Origin: Maridesulfovibrio sp.
GTDB taxonomy: Bacteria; Desulfobacterota; Desulfovibrionia; Desulfovibrionales; Desulfovibrionaceae
NCBI RefSeq assembly: GCF_963678865.1
Contig: NZ_OY787459.1
Coordinates: 3,278,501-3,342,500 of the forward strand
Reading direction: 5' to 3'
DNA: 64,000 nt
Part shown: positions 7,898 to 18,006 of the stretch, one piece after another
Layout: the number at the start of each line of letters is the position of its first letter
Numbering within the stretch: the stretch's first letter is position 1
Made by a program: the position numbers and the translations under genes
The notes under the pieces: model-generated
Database searches by the model: none
What the model saw: only the letters and a program-made list of their open reading frames with translations
Told to the model about the DNA's origin: nothing

Positions 7898-7955
7898 TAC
7901 CCGTTGAGAGTGGTATCTGTGCGTATTGTCACTAATTTTTCCAAACGAGAAGACT

Positions 7956-9326
7956 ATGGCTATTGACGAAAGAAAGACTGTTAAATTTGAGCAGCAGGCC
8001 ATTGCTGCCTCTGTCAGGCATCCGATTAAGGCAGCGAAGCTGCTTTATTCCGTACCCAGCTTCATTCTCCGCGGGCCGATATATATCGTGTTTCTGCTGC
8101 TGGTTACACTTGTTGTTTATTCCTTTTGGGCTAGAAAAGATGTGCTGGTCACGGCTCCCATGACAATTGTCACCGAGTCCACAACTATTCAGGCCATTGG
8201 CGGGGGACAGATCACGGATATACGGGTGGGAGAGAACAGCTATGTCAATTCCGGAGATATGTTGCTGCTGATTCAGGAGCAGACCCGCGCAGGTATGGAT
8301 ACCGAGCAGGAGTCCTTTGACGCCCGCATCAGTGAGCTTGAGCGTGAAAAGGAAAAGGCCAGTAATGAGTACAGTCACAAGCTTTCCCAGTTTAAACTGG
8401 AACTTGATGACATGGTTAACAACAGGGGGACCCGCAAGATTTCTCTGGAAGGCCAGATCGCGCAGCTACGCACCCGGATCAACTCTGCAGCAAGAGAACG
8501 GGATTTGCGCCAGAAAGAATACAAGACATCTGCCGCACGCTATCAGCGGATGAAAAAACGTTATGAAGCACGCGATATAACTGTAACCCAGTTCGAAAGC
8601 GCCCGTTCCGATTATGAACGCCGCAGGAGTGCTGTCAGCGATGCTCAGGCATCTGTTTCCGAGCTCAGTGTGCAGCTGAATACATTGCGCAACCAGTTGT
8701 CCAATCTTCAGGACCAGCACGGTGCTGATAAGTTGAAAAAAGAGATTCTGCAGCTTGAGCTTCGGCGCGACAGGGAACTCAAACGTTTTGATGATCGTTT
8801 GGCAGGCATGCGTGAACGCCAGGAAAAGGCTCAGCAGCTGATTGAAGGTGTTTCTTTTGACGAGACCTCAACCGAATACGCTGCAGTGTTTGACGGTCTG
8901 GTGACCAATGTTCATGTTTCCAAAGGAGAACTTGTTTCTCTGGGGGCGCCATTGATTACTTTGGTTAAAGATACTGCTGCTCTAGAGGGACAGCTTCTGG
9001 TCATGAACAAGGACATAGGTAAGCTGGAAATAGGTCAACGGGTCAAAATCAAGTATTTTGCCTTCCCGTATCAGGAATACGGAATTCCGGAAGGCACCAT
9101 TTATGATATCGCCAAGCGTCCCGGCGGTGTGGATGGTCAGGAGTCTATGTATTTGGTCAAGGTCGCACTTGACGAAGAAACCATCAAACGTGTCGGTTCT
9201 TCCAAATCCCAGCCACTTGAAATCGGACTGGAAGGTATAGCCGAGGTCAAGACTGGTGAAAAGCGCTGGATCGAAATGTTCTTCACTCCCATCTCGCAGT
9301 TCTTCAACAAGGATAGCGAGGAGTAA
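7956..9326 (+). CDS. HlyD-family membrane-fusion (periplasmic adaptor) protein
   Basis: 456 residues from ATG 7956, preceded by GAGAAG. An in-frame TTG 30 bases earlier has no better site. A cytoplasmic N-terminus of about 40 residues is followed by one membrane helix (IYIVFLLLVTLVVYSFW). Then comes half a lipoyl domain (GGGQITDIRVGENSYVNSGD), a long coiled coil (about residues 110-290, repeated Arg/Glu/Gln heptads), the second half of the lipoyl domain (FDGLVTNVHVSKGELV) and a beta-barrel region. It bridges the ABC exporter to a TolC-type channel. It precedes the ABC gene by 91 bases. Confidence 0.93.
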   Translation: MAIDERKTVKFEQQAIAASVRHPIKAAKLLYSVPSFILRGPIYIVFLLLVTLVVYSFWARKDVLVTAPMTIVTESTTIQAIGGGQITDIRVGENSYVNSGDMLLLIQEQTRAGMDTEQESFDARISELEREKEKASNEYSHKLSQFKLELDDMVNNRGTRKISLEGQIAQLRTRINSAARERDLRQKEYKTSAARYQRMKKRYEARDITVTQFESARSDYERRRSAVSDAQASVSELSVQLNTLRNQLSNLQDQHGADKLKKEILQLELRRDRELKRFDDRLAGMRERQEKAQQLIEGVSFDETSTEYAAVFDGLVTNVHVSKGELVSLGAPLITLVKDTAALEGQLLVMNKDIGKLEIGQRVKIKYFAFPYQEYGIPEGTIYDIAKRPGGVDGQESMYLVKVALDEETIKRVGSSKSQPLEIGLEGIAEVKTGEKRWIEMFFTPISQFFNKDSEE

Positions 9327-9417
9327 GTTTGAATCCGGAGGACATGTTCTCCGGCCGGAACAGCTTTGAGCGTATAGGTTTCAACTGCTGCCAACCGAGA
9401 AAATGAGGAAATGATAG

Positions 9418-12400
9418 ATGGATTCGTATAAAGAAGCGGTAAGATATATCCTTGCCACCCATATTATGTTCAGTACCCTCTCTACAGAGGATAAAAAGGC
9501 CATTGAGCCGCTGTTTGAAGCCCGCAAGTTTGAGGAAAGTGAACTCGTTTCCGAGCAGTCCTCTCCCATTGACGGGATGTATTTTGTTTATTCAGGCAAA
9601 CTCAAGGTAAAGCAGACCATTGAAGGGCGCAGGGTGCTGGTCGGAGAATTCGGTCAGGATACCACTCTTGGCGAAATGAGCCTGATCAAAGATAGTGAGT
9701 GGGAATATCAGCTTACTTCCACCTCCTCCAAGACTGTCCTCTTGGTTCTGCCCAGTGATCAGGTGCGGGGCATGCTGCCTTCCCGTCCGGCCATGGAGAA
9801 GAACTTCAAACGTTATATAGGTCAGGTTGTCGTCAGTCAGCGGCTGCGGGCCATGCTGGGGTCTGGGGAGTGTTCGCAGGAAAAGTTTAAGGAGCTGCTT
9901 TCCCATCTGGGCGTAAAGCGCATCCCCAAAGGCAAGAATATTTTTTCTCAGGGAGATGATGATCCGCGTTTGTATTTTCTGGAAACAGGCACTGTCGATC
10001 TCATCAAGAAAGTACGTGATGATCTGGTCATTCTGGACCGTGTCTCCCGTGGGGAAGTCGTCGGTGAAATCGGTGCTCTGGCCGAGGATGGAAAACAGAC
10101 CTATACGGCTCAGGCGGTCACCGATACAACCGTGCTGGTTATCAAGAAACCTGCTGTGGATGCCCTGCTCTCCATTAACCCCCTGCTTGGCGACCAATTC
10201 AAGGAACGCCGTGATTATCTGGTCTCCGTGGAACAGGCAGAACTGGAGTCACTTGATCGCGCAGAAGGCATCGATATGCGTATCCGCCTTTCCGAAGGGG
10301 TTACCGAAGACGAATTCCGGGCTATGGAAGATAAGCAGGAAGTCAGAACTTTCCCGATTATCAAGCAGGGTAATGACTCAGAATGCGGTGCTGCCTGTTT
10401 GACCATGATCACCAAGCATTACGGTAAAAATTTCAAACTGGGCCAGATCAAGGAACTCTCCAATACGTCCAGTGCCAATGATTCTCCGCTGGGAATAATT
10501 ACCGGTGCGGAAAATCTCGGCTTTCAGTCCAAGGCCTACGCCCTGAAGTTCGAAGAGCTTAAAACCGTCAAGCTGCCGGGCATTGTGGGCTGGGAAGGAA
10601 GCCAGTATTCCGTGCTCTACAAGGTCTCCGGTAAAAAAGTATTTCTTGCCGACCCGGTGGATGGAAAGTCCAAAACCCTGACCAAAGAAGAGTTCATTAC
10701 CGGCTGGACCAGAGCCTCACTGAGTGGGAAGGACAGTTCTGAGGATACCGGACTTTTCATCGGGCTGAACCCGACTACCAGATTCAATCAGCTGACCCCG
10801 CCCAAGAAACCGCTGCATCACTTCATTAATTTCCTGCTGCCGTATAAGCATTTCTTCATGGAAGCCATGGGCGCGGCTTTGATTATCAACCTGCTGGGAC
10901 TGGCCTCGCCGCTTTTCATTCAGGTTATTGTTGATACCGTTGTTGTTCATAAGGACGTCAGTCTCCTGAACATGATGCTGGGCGGTATGGTTTTAGTGGC
11001 AATGATGACCACATTGACCAGAGTTGTGCAAAGCCTGCTGCTGGCCCACACCACGGCAAGAGTTGATATGCGTATGATGAGTGAGTTCTACAGGCATATC
11101 CTCAGTCTGCCCATGCCTTTCTTCCTGACCCGCAACAAAGGTGAAATTCTGGCCCGATTCGGGGAAAATGCCAAGATCAGGGCTATCTTAACCGGCTCGA
11201 CCATCACGGTAATCCTGAACACCCTCATGTTGACCATCTATTTTCTGATGATGTTCAGCTACAACTCGAAATTGACTTTTGTCGTACTGGCCTTCATTCC
11301 CGGCTATATCGGGCTGATATTGTACTTCACGCCCAGAATTAAGGCCATTTCCCAGCAGATATTCCTGACCAACTCGCAGTCTCAATCATATCTGATTGAA
11401 TCCTTGAACGGTATCGAGTCAATCAAGGCCACAGCCAATGAATATATGGCCCGTTCCCGCTGGGAAGACGCGTTTGTTGAAAACGTCAACAACTCTTTCA
11501 AACAAGCCAAACTTATTCTGACTTCCACAAGTCTGCATAGCCTTCTGGGGTTGGGGTCCACAGTATTCATCCTCTGGATCGGTGCCAACCAGGTTATTGC
11601 CGGGACTATGTCCATCGGTGAATTGATGGGCTTCAACATGCTGGTAGGTTTGGTCATGGCCCCTATCCAGCAGATGGTCCAGCTCTGGAACAACCTGCAG
11701 GATATCCGTATCTCCATTGACCGCGTGAGCGATGTCCTGAACGTCAAGCCGGAACAGGAAATGATTACCGATGTGGAAAAAATGCCGAAGATTATGGACG
11801 AGTGCGATGGATCCATCGATTTCAAGGATGTTAACTTCAGCTACATGGCCGGAGAAAACGAACAGCTCGTTATGCGAGGTTTCAATCTTAATATCGGTTC
11901 CGGTGAACACGTAGCGTTTGTTGGTGCTTCCGGTTGCGGTAAGTCCACAATTGCCAAGATGATTCTAGGCTTCAACATACCCAAGAGCGGTGAATGTACC
12001 ATCGACGGGGTCTCTATCCTTGATTACGATTTTAAATCCCTGCGCCAGAATATAGGTGTGGTTCTTCAGGATCCGTTCCTCATTTCCGGTTCAGTTGCAG
12101 AAAATATTGCACTCGGCGATCCCGAGCCGGATATGCGTGCTGTTAAGCGTGCAGCCATGCTCTCTGGTGTTGACGGGGAAATCATGAAGTGGCCCCTTGG
12201 TTACCAGACCCGAATAGGTGAAAAGGGAATGGGTATCTCCGGCGGACAGCGGCAGCGTGTCTGCATAGCGCGAGCTTTGTATCGTCAGCCTAAGATTTTA
12301 ATTTTTGACGAAGCGACTTCCGCCCTTGATAACGAATCAGAAAGCCTGATTCAGGAAAACATGCGTTTCATCCTCAAGGGACGCACATCCATTACCATTG

Positions 12401-12663
12401 CCCACAGGCTGTCTACCATTATCGATGCGGATAAAATCTGTTTCATCGCTGACGGAAAAGTTTCTGAAATGGGCACCCATAAGCAGCTTATTGATGCCAA
12501 TTATCTGAGAAAGATGGGCTATCAAGGCAAATACTACAAACTGGCTCAAACCCAGTTCGGCTTGCCGGATCTTGATCTGGACGGCAATAATGAGAAAAAG
12601 GCAGATGCTTCTGAGGCTCCGGTTGCTGATTCTGTATCCGGAAATGCTGAGAGTCCTGCTTAG
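9418..12663 (+). CDS. Type I secretion ABC exporter with two cNMP-like domains and a His-less C39-like domain
   Basis: 1081 residues. Domains in order: two cyclic-nucleotide-binding-like domains (about 15-140 and 150-270, each with a GE[MI] loop but without the phosphate-binding Arg), a C39 peptidase-like domain (about 312-440), a six-helix exporter membrane domain (about 465-750), and an ATPase with Walker A GASGCGKST, signature ISGGQRQR and Walker B ILIFDEATSALD. The C39 domain keeps Gln317 and Cys323 (KQGNDSECGAACL), but the position of the catalytic His is Gln396 in WEGSQYSVLYKV. It may therefore bind rather than cut its substrate, like the C39-like domain of HlyB (which lacks the Cys instead). 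GAGG precedes the start. It lies between HlyD and FHA genes. Confidence 0.93.
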   Translation: MDSYKEAVRYILATHIMFSTLSTEDKKAIEPLFEARKFEESELVSEQSSPIDGMYFVYSGKLKVKQTIEGRRVLVGEFGQDTTLGEMSLIKDSEWEYQLTSTSSKTVLLVLPSDQVRGMLPSRPAMEKNFKRYIGQVVVSQRLRAMLGSGECSQEKFKELLSHLGVKRIPKGKNIFSQGDDDPRLYFLETGTVDLIKKVRDDLVILDRVSRGEVVGEIGALAEDGKQTYTAQAVTDTTVLVIKKPAVDALLSINPLLGDQFKERRDYLVSVEQAELESLDRAEGIDMRIRLSEGVTEDEFRAMEDKQEVRTFPIIKQGNDSECGAACLTMITKHYGKNFKLGQIKELSNTSSANDSPLGIITGAENLGFQSKAYALKFEELKTVKLPGIVGWEGSQYSVLYKVSGKKVFLADPVDGKSKTLTKEEFITGWTRASLSGKDSSEDTGLFIGLNPTTRFNQLTPPKKPLHHFINFLLPYKHFFMEAMGAALIINLLGLASPLFIQVIVDTVVVHKDVSLLNMMLGGMVLVAMMTTLTRVVQSLLLAHTTARVDMRMMSEFYRHILSLPMPFFLTRNKGEILARFGENAKIRAILTGSTITVILNTLMLTIYFLMMFSYNSKLTFVVLAFIPGYIGLILYFTPRIKAISQQIFLTNSQSQSYLIESLNGIESIKATANEYMARSRWEDAFVENVNNSFKQAKLILTSTSLHSLLGLGSTVFILWIGANQVIAGTMSIGELMGFNMLVGLVMAPIQQMVQLWNNLQDIRISIDRVSDVLNVKPEQEMITDVEKMPKIMDECDGSIDFKDVNFSYMAGENEQLVMRGFNLNIGSGEHVAFVGASGCGKSTIAKMILGFNIPKSGECTIDGVSILDYDFKSLRQNIGVVLQDPFLISGSVAENIALGDPEPDMRAVKRAAMLSGVDGEIMKWPLGYQTRIGEKGMGISGGQRQRVCIARALYRQPKILIFDEATSALDNESESLIQENMRFILKGRTSITIAHRLSTIIDADKICFIADGKVSEMGTHKQLIDANYLRKMGYQGKYYKLAQTQFGLPDLDLDGNNEKKADASEAPVADSVSGNAESPA

Positions 12664-12700
12664 ATTCAATCGGTTAAATTGAATACATATCGGGGGAAAA

Positions 12701-14017
12701 ATGAGTGATAGTGATGACAAAACAATGCTGCAGGTTGGGGATTTAAATCAAGCTGGCAGCGAAGAGTCTCCAGAAGCGAAACTCATATGCCTTGACGATT
12801 CGGCCTTACCGGAAGAATCAAAGAGTCTGGTGGTTAAGCTTAAGGAAGATGACGTTGTTTTCGGTCGCGGAGGCGATTCGACGGTAATCCTGGCATTTAA
12901 AAAAGTCTCGCGGATGCATGCGCGGGTCTATCCATCAGGTGACGGTTGGGGCATTGAGGACCTTAAAAGTACCAACGGTGTGTGGATCAACAACAAGCGG
13001 ATTACAAATTCCCTGCTTGCTTCAGGAGATACTGTAACTATTGGCTCCATTCCTTTCAGGTATGAACTTGTCAGGCCTGAGATTGAAGGGGTTGCATCTG
13101 AAGTCGATGAAGAACCAAGCGACGAGAAGACTATGCTTTTTGGTGATCTCGGAGCTTCAGATGCCATGATTTCCGCAAGCGAAAAGAAAGACGACGAGCC
13201 TGAAAAGGTTGCCGAAGAAAAACCGGTGGCCAGACCGGCCGCTAGAAAGGCGGCACCAAAAGCTACTGTGAATAAACCGGCGAAGAAGGGTGTAATGGCG
13301 AAGATCGTCGTCCTGTTGCTTCTTCTTTGTGCCGCAGGCGGTGGAGCTTATTACTACACATCCATATATTCAGTACAGCAGGTTCAGGAGTCCTTAGTCA
13401 GAAAGAACCAGAAGAAAATTAAAAACTTTGTGCGTGACTACGAAGTCTATAATGATACATTCGACCATCAATCCTATGTCGAGGAAATGGGGACATTGAA
13501 TGATTTGCTCAGCCTTGTGCAGGAAGGGTTGACCCGGTACCCGGACAACGTTGATCTACAGGCAGAAGAATCCACAGTTATCCTCCTGCGTCTGGAAAGG
13601 CAGGTGGCCAAGCTCTTCGCAGAAGGCAGAGAGTCCGAAGTGATTGGGCTAATTGAAAAAACTGAAAAAGAAGTACTTAATTACTTCCGGAACGGTGAAG
13701 ATGACAAGTCTTCTGCATTTAGCAGGATCAAAGAAGTGGCAAGTCTTATTGATCTGCTTGATATTACTGCAAAATATCAGATTTTTGCTCTCAAATATCC
13801 TTTCCCGAGTGTACCAAGCACTGTAAAGATAACTTCACAACTTAAAGATGATATTATTCGTATTAAAGGGTTGAAGGATAATTTCAGTGATCTTCTTAAA
13901 AGTAACAACAAAGCTTTACGGGTAACATTCAAATATATGAATGGAATGGTTAAACATGTTGATGATCAGGTCTTGACATTAGTGGAGAAATGGTATCATT
14001 TCATTTATAAAAGTTAA
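12701..14017 (+). CDS. FHA-domain single-pass membrane protein
   Basis: 438 residues. An N-terminal forkhead-associated domain (about 45-125) carries the phosphothreonine-reading residues: VFGRGGDS, SRMHARVY and STNGVWINNKRI. Next come an acidic stretch and an Ala/Lys/Pro-rich stretch. A membrane helix (AKIVVLLLLLCAAGGGAYYY, about 205-225) is followed by a helical periplasmic domain of about 210 residues with no recognised family. Short DDKTMLQ and DEKTMLF segments in the cytoplasmic part may themselves be phosphothreonine targets. It starts 37 bases after the ABC gene and probably transmits kinase signalling to the exporter. Confidence 0.88.
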   Translation: MSDSDDKTMLQVGDLNQAGSEESPEAKLICLDDSALPEESKSLVVKLKEDDVVFGRGGDSTVILAFKKVSRMHARVYPSGDGWGIEDLKSTNGVWINNKRITNSLLASGDTVTIGSIPFRYELVRPEIEGVASEVDEEPSDEKTMLFGDLGASDAMISASEKKDDEPEKVAEEKPVARPAARKAAPKATVNKPAKKGVMAKIVVLLLLLCAAGGGAYYYTSIYSVQQVQESLVRKNQKKIKNFVRDYEVYNDTFDHQSYVEEMGTLNDLLSLVQEGLTRYPDNVDLQAEESTVILLRLERQVAKLFAEGRESEVIGLIEKTEKEVLNYFRNGEDDKSSAFSRIKEVASLIDLLDITAKYQIFALKYPFPSVPSTVKITSQLKDDIIRIKGLKDNFSDLLKSNNKALRVTFKYMNGMVKHVDDQVLTLVEKWYHFIYKS

Positions 14018-14032
14018 TGATACTTAAAAAAA

Positions 14033-14081
14033 ATTATCCGAAAGTCAGTCGCGCATAAGTACGGCTGACTTTCAGATAATA
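14033..14081 (+). terminator. Long imperfect hairpin between FHA and outer-membrane genes
   Basis: ATTATCCGAAAGTCAGTCG and its near complement CGGCTGACTTTCAGATAAT form a stem of about 19 pairs with two mismatches around a 10-base loop. No T run follows, so it is a weak terminator, attenuator or mRNA-stability element separating the exporter and outer-membrane cistrons. Confidence 0.5.
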
Positions 14082-14149
14082 TGGATATTAAATTTCGGCA
14101 AGAATGCTCGTTGGTTAGGGCAAATTATAGACAGAACTAGGATACTTAA

Positions 14150-16042
14150 ATGAAGCACAAGCGAAAAATATTACTGCTAGCCTTCGCACTGACATTCCTG
14201 ATGCACGTAAGTGCGGGTACGGGATTCGCGCAAGATGATCAAGACTCGCTTTTGGATAGTTTGTTTCAGTCCAAAACAGACGATACATTAGTGTCATTGA
14301 TTAAAGAGGCGACAAGCAAGAAGGCCGAAGGCGGGCAGGGATTGATGTTCGGAAAGGATGTAACGGTTCTTTCTTATGAGGAAATCCCGCGTACTGTGCT
14401 GGAAAGCAATCCGAATATTGAAATGTCCGAAATCAATATTAAGATGTCTGAATCCAAGAAGGATGAGGCGGACGCATATTTCTATCCTACCTTTGATTTT
14501 ATGTTCAATTATTACCAGTATGATACCTATAACCGCAGCGAGGAGATAGGGCGTCTACGTCAGGTGGAAATTGATTTTGATGAGTTTGAGGCTTCATTTG
14601 TACGCATGCAGACCGGTGAGGCTGAGGTCAGCTCTCTGCAGTGTTTGCCCAGAGTTTATGACAGTACTACTGATACCTGGCTTTATGAAGGTGACTGTGC
14701 TGACCAGACAGCATATTCTGTAAGGACTGAATTTGCCAGTGGGAGTGCTTCATATCCCACATATCCGGAGCAGCTGTCCGGTTCAGTTGGAATTGCCCAG
14801 CCTTTGGAGTGGGGGCAGTATTTGAATTTAGGCTTTTTGGTCGAATACCAGAATGTCCGATATCCTTCGCTGGGTGAGTGGAGTGCCTTGTACAGTGCTC
14901 CTACCGGAGTTGATTTCCCCCTTGGGCATAATCCGTGGGCTTCAACCCTTTCCGGCGGATTTACCACCGCACTGCCTTATACAAAGGATTTCGGTAAGGA
15001 TGGATTTAGGCCTACAGTAGCAGCCAAGCTGGCTCAGATCGGTAGTAAACAGCAACAATTTAATCGTAAAAACGCAATTAACTCGCTAATTTCCGGGTCG
15101 CAAATAGCTTATTGGGATCTGGTTAAATCTATCAAGAAATTACAGATTATCCATAATCAGCTGGTTGTAATGAATGATATTGTTGAGCGAACAAAGCGTC
15201 TTTATCTGGACGGCATGCGTACCACCTATGATATGGTGCAGGCTGAATCAAATTTTGCTCAGCTTCAGGATCGCAAAGAGATAGCCTGGAGTGAAATGGT
15301 GGTGGCATCCAACCACCTTTCTGAATTGCTGGGCCGTGAACCTGATGAATTCCTTTTCCCTGTCAATTACATCCCCAGACTTAAAGACCGTTTTGAAGTT
15401 GACGAAAAGGCCAGTTTGGCGGAGGCCAACGAAAATCGCCCTGATTTGAAGTTGGCCCAGATAAATCTTGAATCTTCTTCCATTGAGGAAAGATACAGTC
15501 AAAACCAGATTCTTCCCGATCTGAAATTTTTTGTGAATTTCAGTCTTGCTCAGGAGAATAATGTTTATGGCTACTCAACTTTTGGCGAGTCAATCGGACA
15601 TCTTGGCGATCCCGATTCCGTAAATTGTTTTGTGGGATTTTCGTACAGCCTGCCTTGGGGTAATAAAGCTCTGGAAGCTTCCTATGCTCAGGCCAAAGCC
15701 CGCAAACGGCAGGACGCGATGAAGGTTGAACTGACCAAAAACAAAATGGTCGAAGAAATTAATCTGGTAAGTTCTCAGGCCATGAGCAGTAAGCGGTTGA
15801 TCGATATGTCCGCTTTGAATTTGAAATTGAAACAATATGCATACGACAAGGCAAAGCAACTCCGACAGGATGATCAGCAGATTTCAGATTTTGAGTTTCT
15901 AGAAAAATTCAATGATCTTCTTGATGCAAAATTGAGTTATCTCAATGCATTGGTGGAACACAGGAAAGCTTATGTTCAACATCAGGCTTCAATTGGTACT
16001 TTGTCTGAAATTTATGCTCCCGAAACGGGTGAAGACAAATAA
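14150..16042 (+). CDS. TolC-family outer-membrane factor 1
   Basis: 630 residues with a signal peptide (MKHKRKILLLAFALTFLMHV, cleavage near GFAQ). The typical outer-membrane efflux repeats with long helices are visible in the second half (NRKNAINSLISGSQIAYWDLVKS; LYLDGMRTTYDMVQAESNFAQ; AQINLESSSIEERYSQNQILPDLKFFV). It is longer than classical TolC (about 470-490) because of a Tyr/acidic-rich insertion of about 130 residues in the first half with two Cys (SSLQCLP, GDCADQ). It is the first of three related genes in a row and should form, alone or with its neighbours, the outer-membrane exit channel. Confidence 0.9.
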   Translation: MKHKRKILLLAFALTFLMHVSAGTGFAQDDQDSLLDSLFQSKTDDTLVSLIKEATSKKAEGGQGLMFGKDVTVLSYEEIPRTVLESNPNIEMSEINIKMSESKKDEADAYFYPTFDFMFNYYQYDTYNRSEEIGRLRQVEIDFDEFEASFVRMQTGEAEVSSLQCLPRVYDSTTDTWLYEGDCADQTAYSVRTEFASGSASYPTYPEQLSGSVGIAQPLEWGQYLNLGFLVEYQNVRYPSLGEWSALYSAPTGVDFPLGHNPWASTLSGGFTTALPYTKDFGKDGFRPTVAAKLAQIGSKQQQFNRKNAINSLISGSQIAYWDLVKSIKKLQIIHNQLVVMNDIVERTKRLYLDGMRTTYDMVQAESNFAQLQDRKEIAWSEMVVASNHLSELLGREPDEFLFPVNYIPRLKDRFEVDEKASLAEANENRPDLKLAQINLESSSIEERYSQNQILPDLKFFVNFSLAQENNVYGYSTFGESIGHLGDPDSVNCFVGFSYSLPWGNKALEASYAQAKARKRQDAMKVELTKNKMVEEINLVSSQAMSSKRLIDMSALNLKLKQYAYDKAKQLRQDDQQISDFEFLEKFNDLLDAKLSYLNALVEHRKAYVQHQASIGTLSEIYAPETGEDK

Positions 16043-16056
16043 CAGGATAGAGCAGC

Positions 16057-18006
16057 ATGATGAAAAATAATTATATTTACGCACTTAAGTCCGTTTCTCT
16101 GCTCTTGTGTCTTCTTCTGCCGGTAGCAAGTTACGCGCAGGAAACACCGGAGAATCAGCCTGAACAGGTTATTGCTGAGAGCAATGCCGGTTCAGAAATT
16201 CTGGTTGATGAAAAGGCCGGTGAGCAGGAAAGTGAAACCATAAAATTTTTAAAGGCTTCACTTGAGTCCAGCGGTTCTCCTGCATTGAAGAGTCTGGTTC
16301 TTGATAAATCCATGTTTGTCGCAGGCTCGCGTGTTCTTGCGCTAAAGGCTCTGGAGAAAAACCTTTCCATTGAACGTTCCAAGATTTGGCGTGAAGTCGC
16401 CGGAGAGAGTATCGAGGAGGCACGTGCCTATTTTGATCCGGTCTTCAACCTTTCGGTAAACTACACCCATTCTGAAAAAAATAAGAGAGAGGTCAGGCTG
16501 GATTCGGACCGCAGAGGGACAACCAACGCTGCAGGTGTTGAGACCGGTACTGACGCGGACCGCTATATCATTTTTGAACCTAACTCTCCTATTGAATATC
16601 TTTATTATGATCAGCCGAGACGGGCCGGGTATTACCCTGAGACCACTTCGGCATGGAATAAGCTGACCTCAAACGATATTCCGTATCTTTATGAGCCTGA
16701 TGAATCCGCAACTTATAATATTAACATTAACCAACGTATCCCTTGGGGACCGAATCTTAATCTTGCCCTGACCACAGTGGAGTCTGATTCCCGTTGGATT
16801 CTTTTTGATAAGAGTGATTGGGGTCATTATGACCGGCCATGGAAATCAACTTTGACGGCAACCTTGTCTCTGCCGCTGCCGTTTACCCGTAACTTTGGTG
16901 AGTATTCATGGGCTGATTCCGAAGTAGAGCGTACTAGGCTGGATGAAAAGCAGGCGTATTGGGAAGTAAAATCCACAATTAACAATACCTTGTTGACAGT
17001 TGGTCAGGCATACTGGGATCTTGTTTATGCTGTTAAATCCTTGGAAGCATCCATAAGCCAGCGTCAGCGTGTGGAAAAAATTCTGGAAAAAACCCAGTTC
17101 AGGTATGATGAAAGATTGGCGACTGAATATGATCTGGCACAGACCAAATCACGTTTAGCATCCGCCAAGGATAGTGAAGTCCAGTCCTGGAAAAATCTGC
17201 TGACCGCATCTAACGTACTGGGAGATCTGCTGGATATTAAGGAAGAGGTTCTCATCCTTCCCAGTGGCTATGAAGCTCTTATGGGCAAGAGACTGGATGG
17301 TCTTACTGAACAAGCTTCCTCAGGAATTAAAAATAACCCGGAATTGAGAAAGCAGGCAGTTATGATCAAGTCAGCCGACTTGATTGTAAAGCAGCGTGAT
17401 AATTATACAAGGCCGGACCTGCAGGTTACTGCAGCATATACCAGCACACAGGCCAGCTCTGTTTACGGTTACAGAGATCTGGGTGAATCACTTGGTGATG
17501 TTTTTCTGAACTCCGATAAAACTTCGTCTAATTTCACTTTTAACTACGGCTACCAGCTTTTCAACAAAGGGCCTGAAGCCATGCTCGTGACCTCCAAACA
17601 TTCCCGCGATTATCAGCAGGTGGATAAGAAAAGGATCGAGCTCAGCCTTAGGCATGACCTTGCAGATGGTATGGCCCAGCTTGTTTCTGCAGAGTCCCGG
17701 ATAGGTATTACCGAGCAGAACCTGAAACTGGCTAACACAGCATATGAAAAGGCTCTTGCTTTGCGTGATGATGACGAAACCACTGAGTACGAGGTTCTGA
17801 CCAAGAACATCGATGTACTCGCCGCAGAGTTGCGGTATGTCAGGGCCAGAGTTGAGATGAAAAAGGCTGAAGTGAGTATGCTGCATGCCCTTGGTGTTCT
17901 TCCGGAAGTTTATGCTGACGTAACGGCGCAGACCGATTTTGATCGTCATCGGATCCATCTCCTGAGAGCATCCAAGAAAAATAAAAACATACAGGAAGGC
18001 AGTTAA
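16057..18006 (+). CDS. TolC-family outer-membrane factor 2
   Basis: 649 residues, signal peptide ending SYAQ (a second ATG follows the first). The family architecture is the same as its neighbours: a poorly conserved N-terminal part with a Tyr/Asp/Arg-rich insertion, INQRIPWGPNLNLALTTV, then helices TINNTLLTVGQAYWDLVYAVKSLE and RYDERLATEYDLAQTKSRLASA. The C-terminal repeat ends ALGVLPEVYADV. It starts 14 bases after the first factor gene and ends at the base before the next start, indicating tight co-translation. Three different but homologous factors beside a single ABC/HlyD pair is unusual. Confidence 0.9.
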   Translation: MMKNNYIYALKSVSLLLCLLLPVASYAQETPENQPEQVIAESNAGSEILVDEKAGEQESETIKFLKASLESSGSPALKSLVLDKSMFVAGSRVLALKALEKNLSIERSKIWREVAGESIEEARAYFDPVFNLSVNYTHSEKNKREVRLDSDRRGTTNAAGVETGTDADRYIIFEPNSPIEYLYYDQPRRAGYYPETTSAWNKLTSNDIPYLYEPDESATYNININQRIPWGPNLNLALTTVESDSRWILFDKSDWGHYDRPWKSTLTATLSLPLPFTRNFGEYSWADSEVERTRLDEKQAYWEVKSTINNTLLTVGQAYWDLVYAVKSLEASISQRQRVEKILEKTQFRYDERLATEYDLAQTKSRLASAKDSEVQSWKNLLTASNVLGDLLDIKEEVLILPSGYEALMGKRLDGLTEQASSGIKNNPELRKQAVMIKSADLIVKQRDNYTRPDLQVTAAYTSTQASSVYGYRDLGESLGDVFLNSDKTSSNFTFNYGYQLFNKGPEAMLVTSKHSRDYQQVDKKRIELSLRHDLADGMAQLVSAESRIGITEQNLKLANTAYEKALALRDDDETTEYEVLTKNIDVLAAELRYVRARVEMKKAEVSMLHALGVLPEVYADVTAQTDFDRHRIHLLRASKKNKNIQEGS

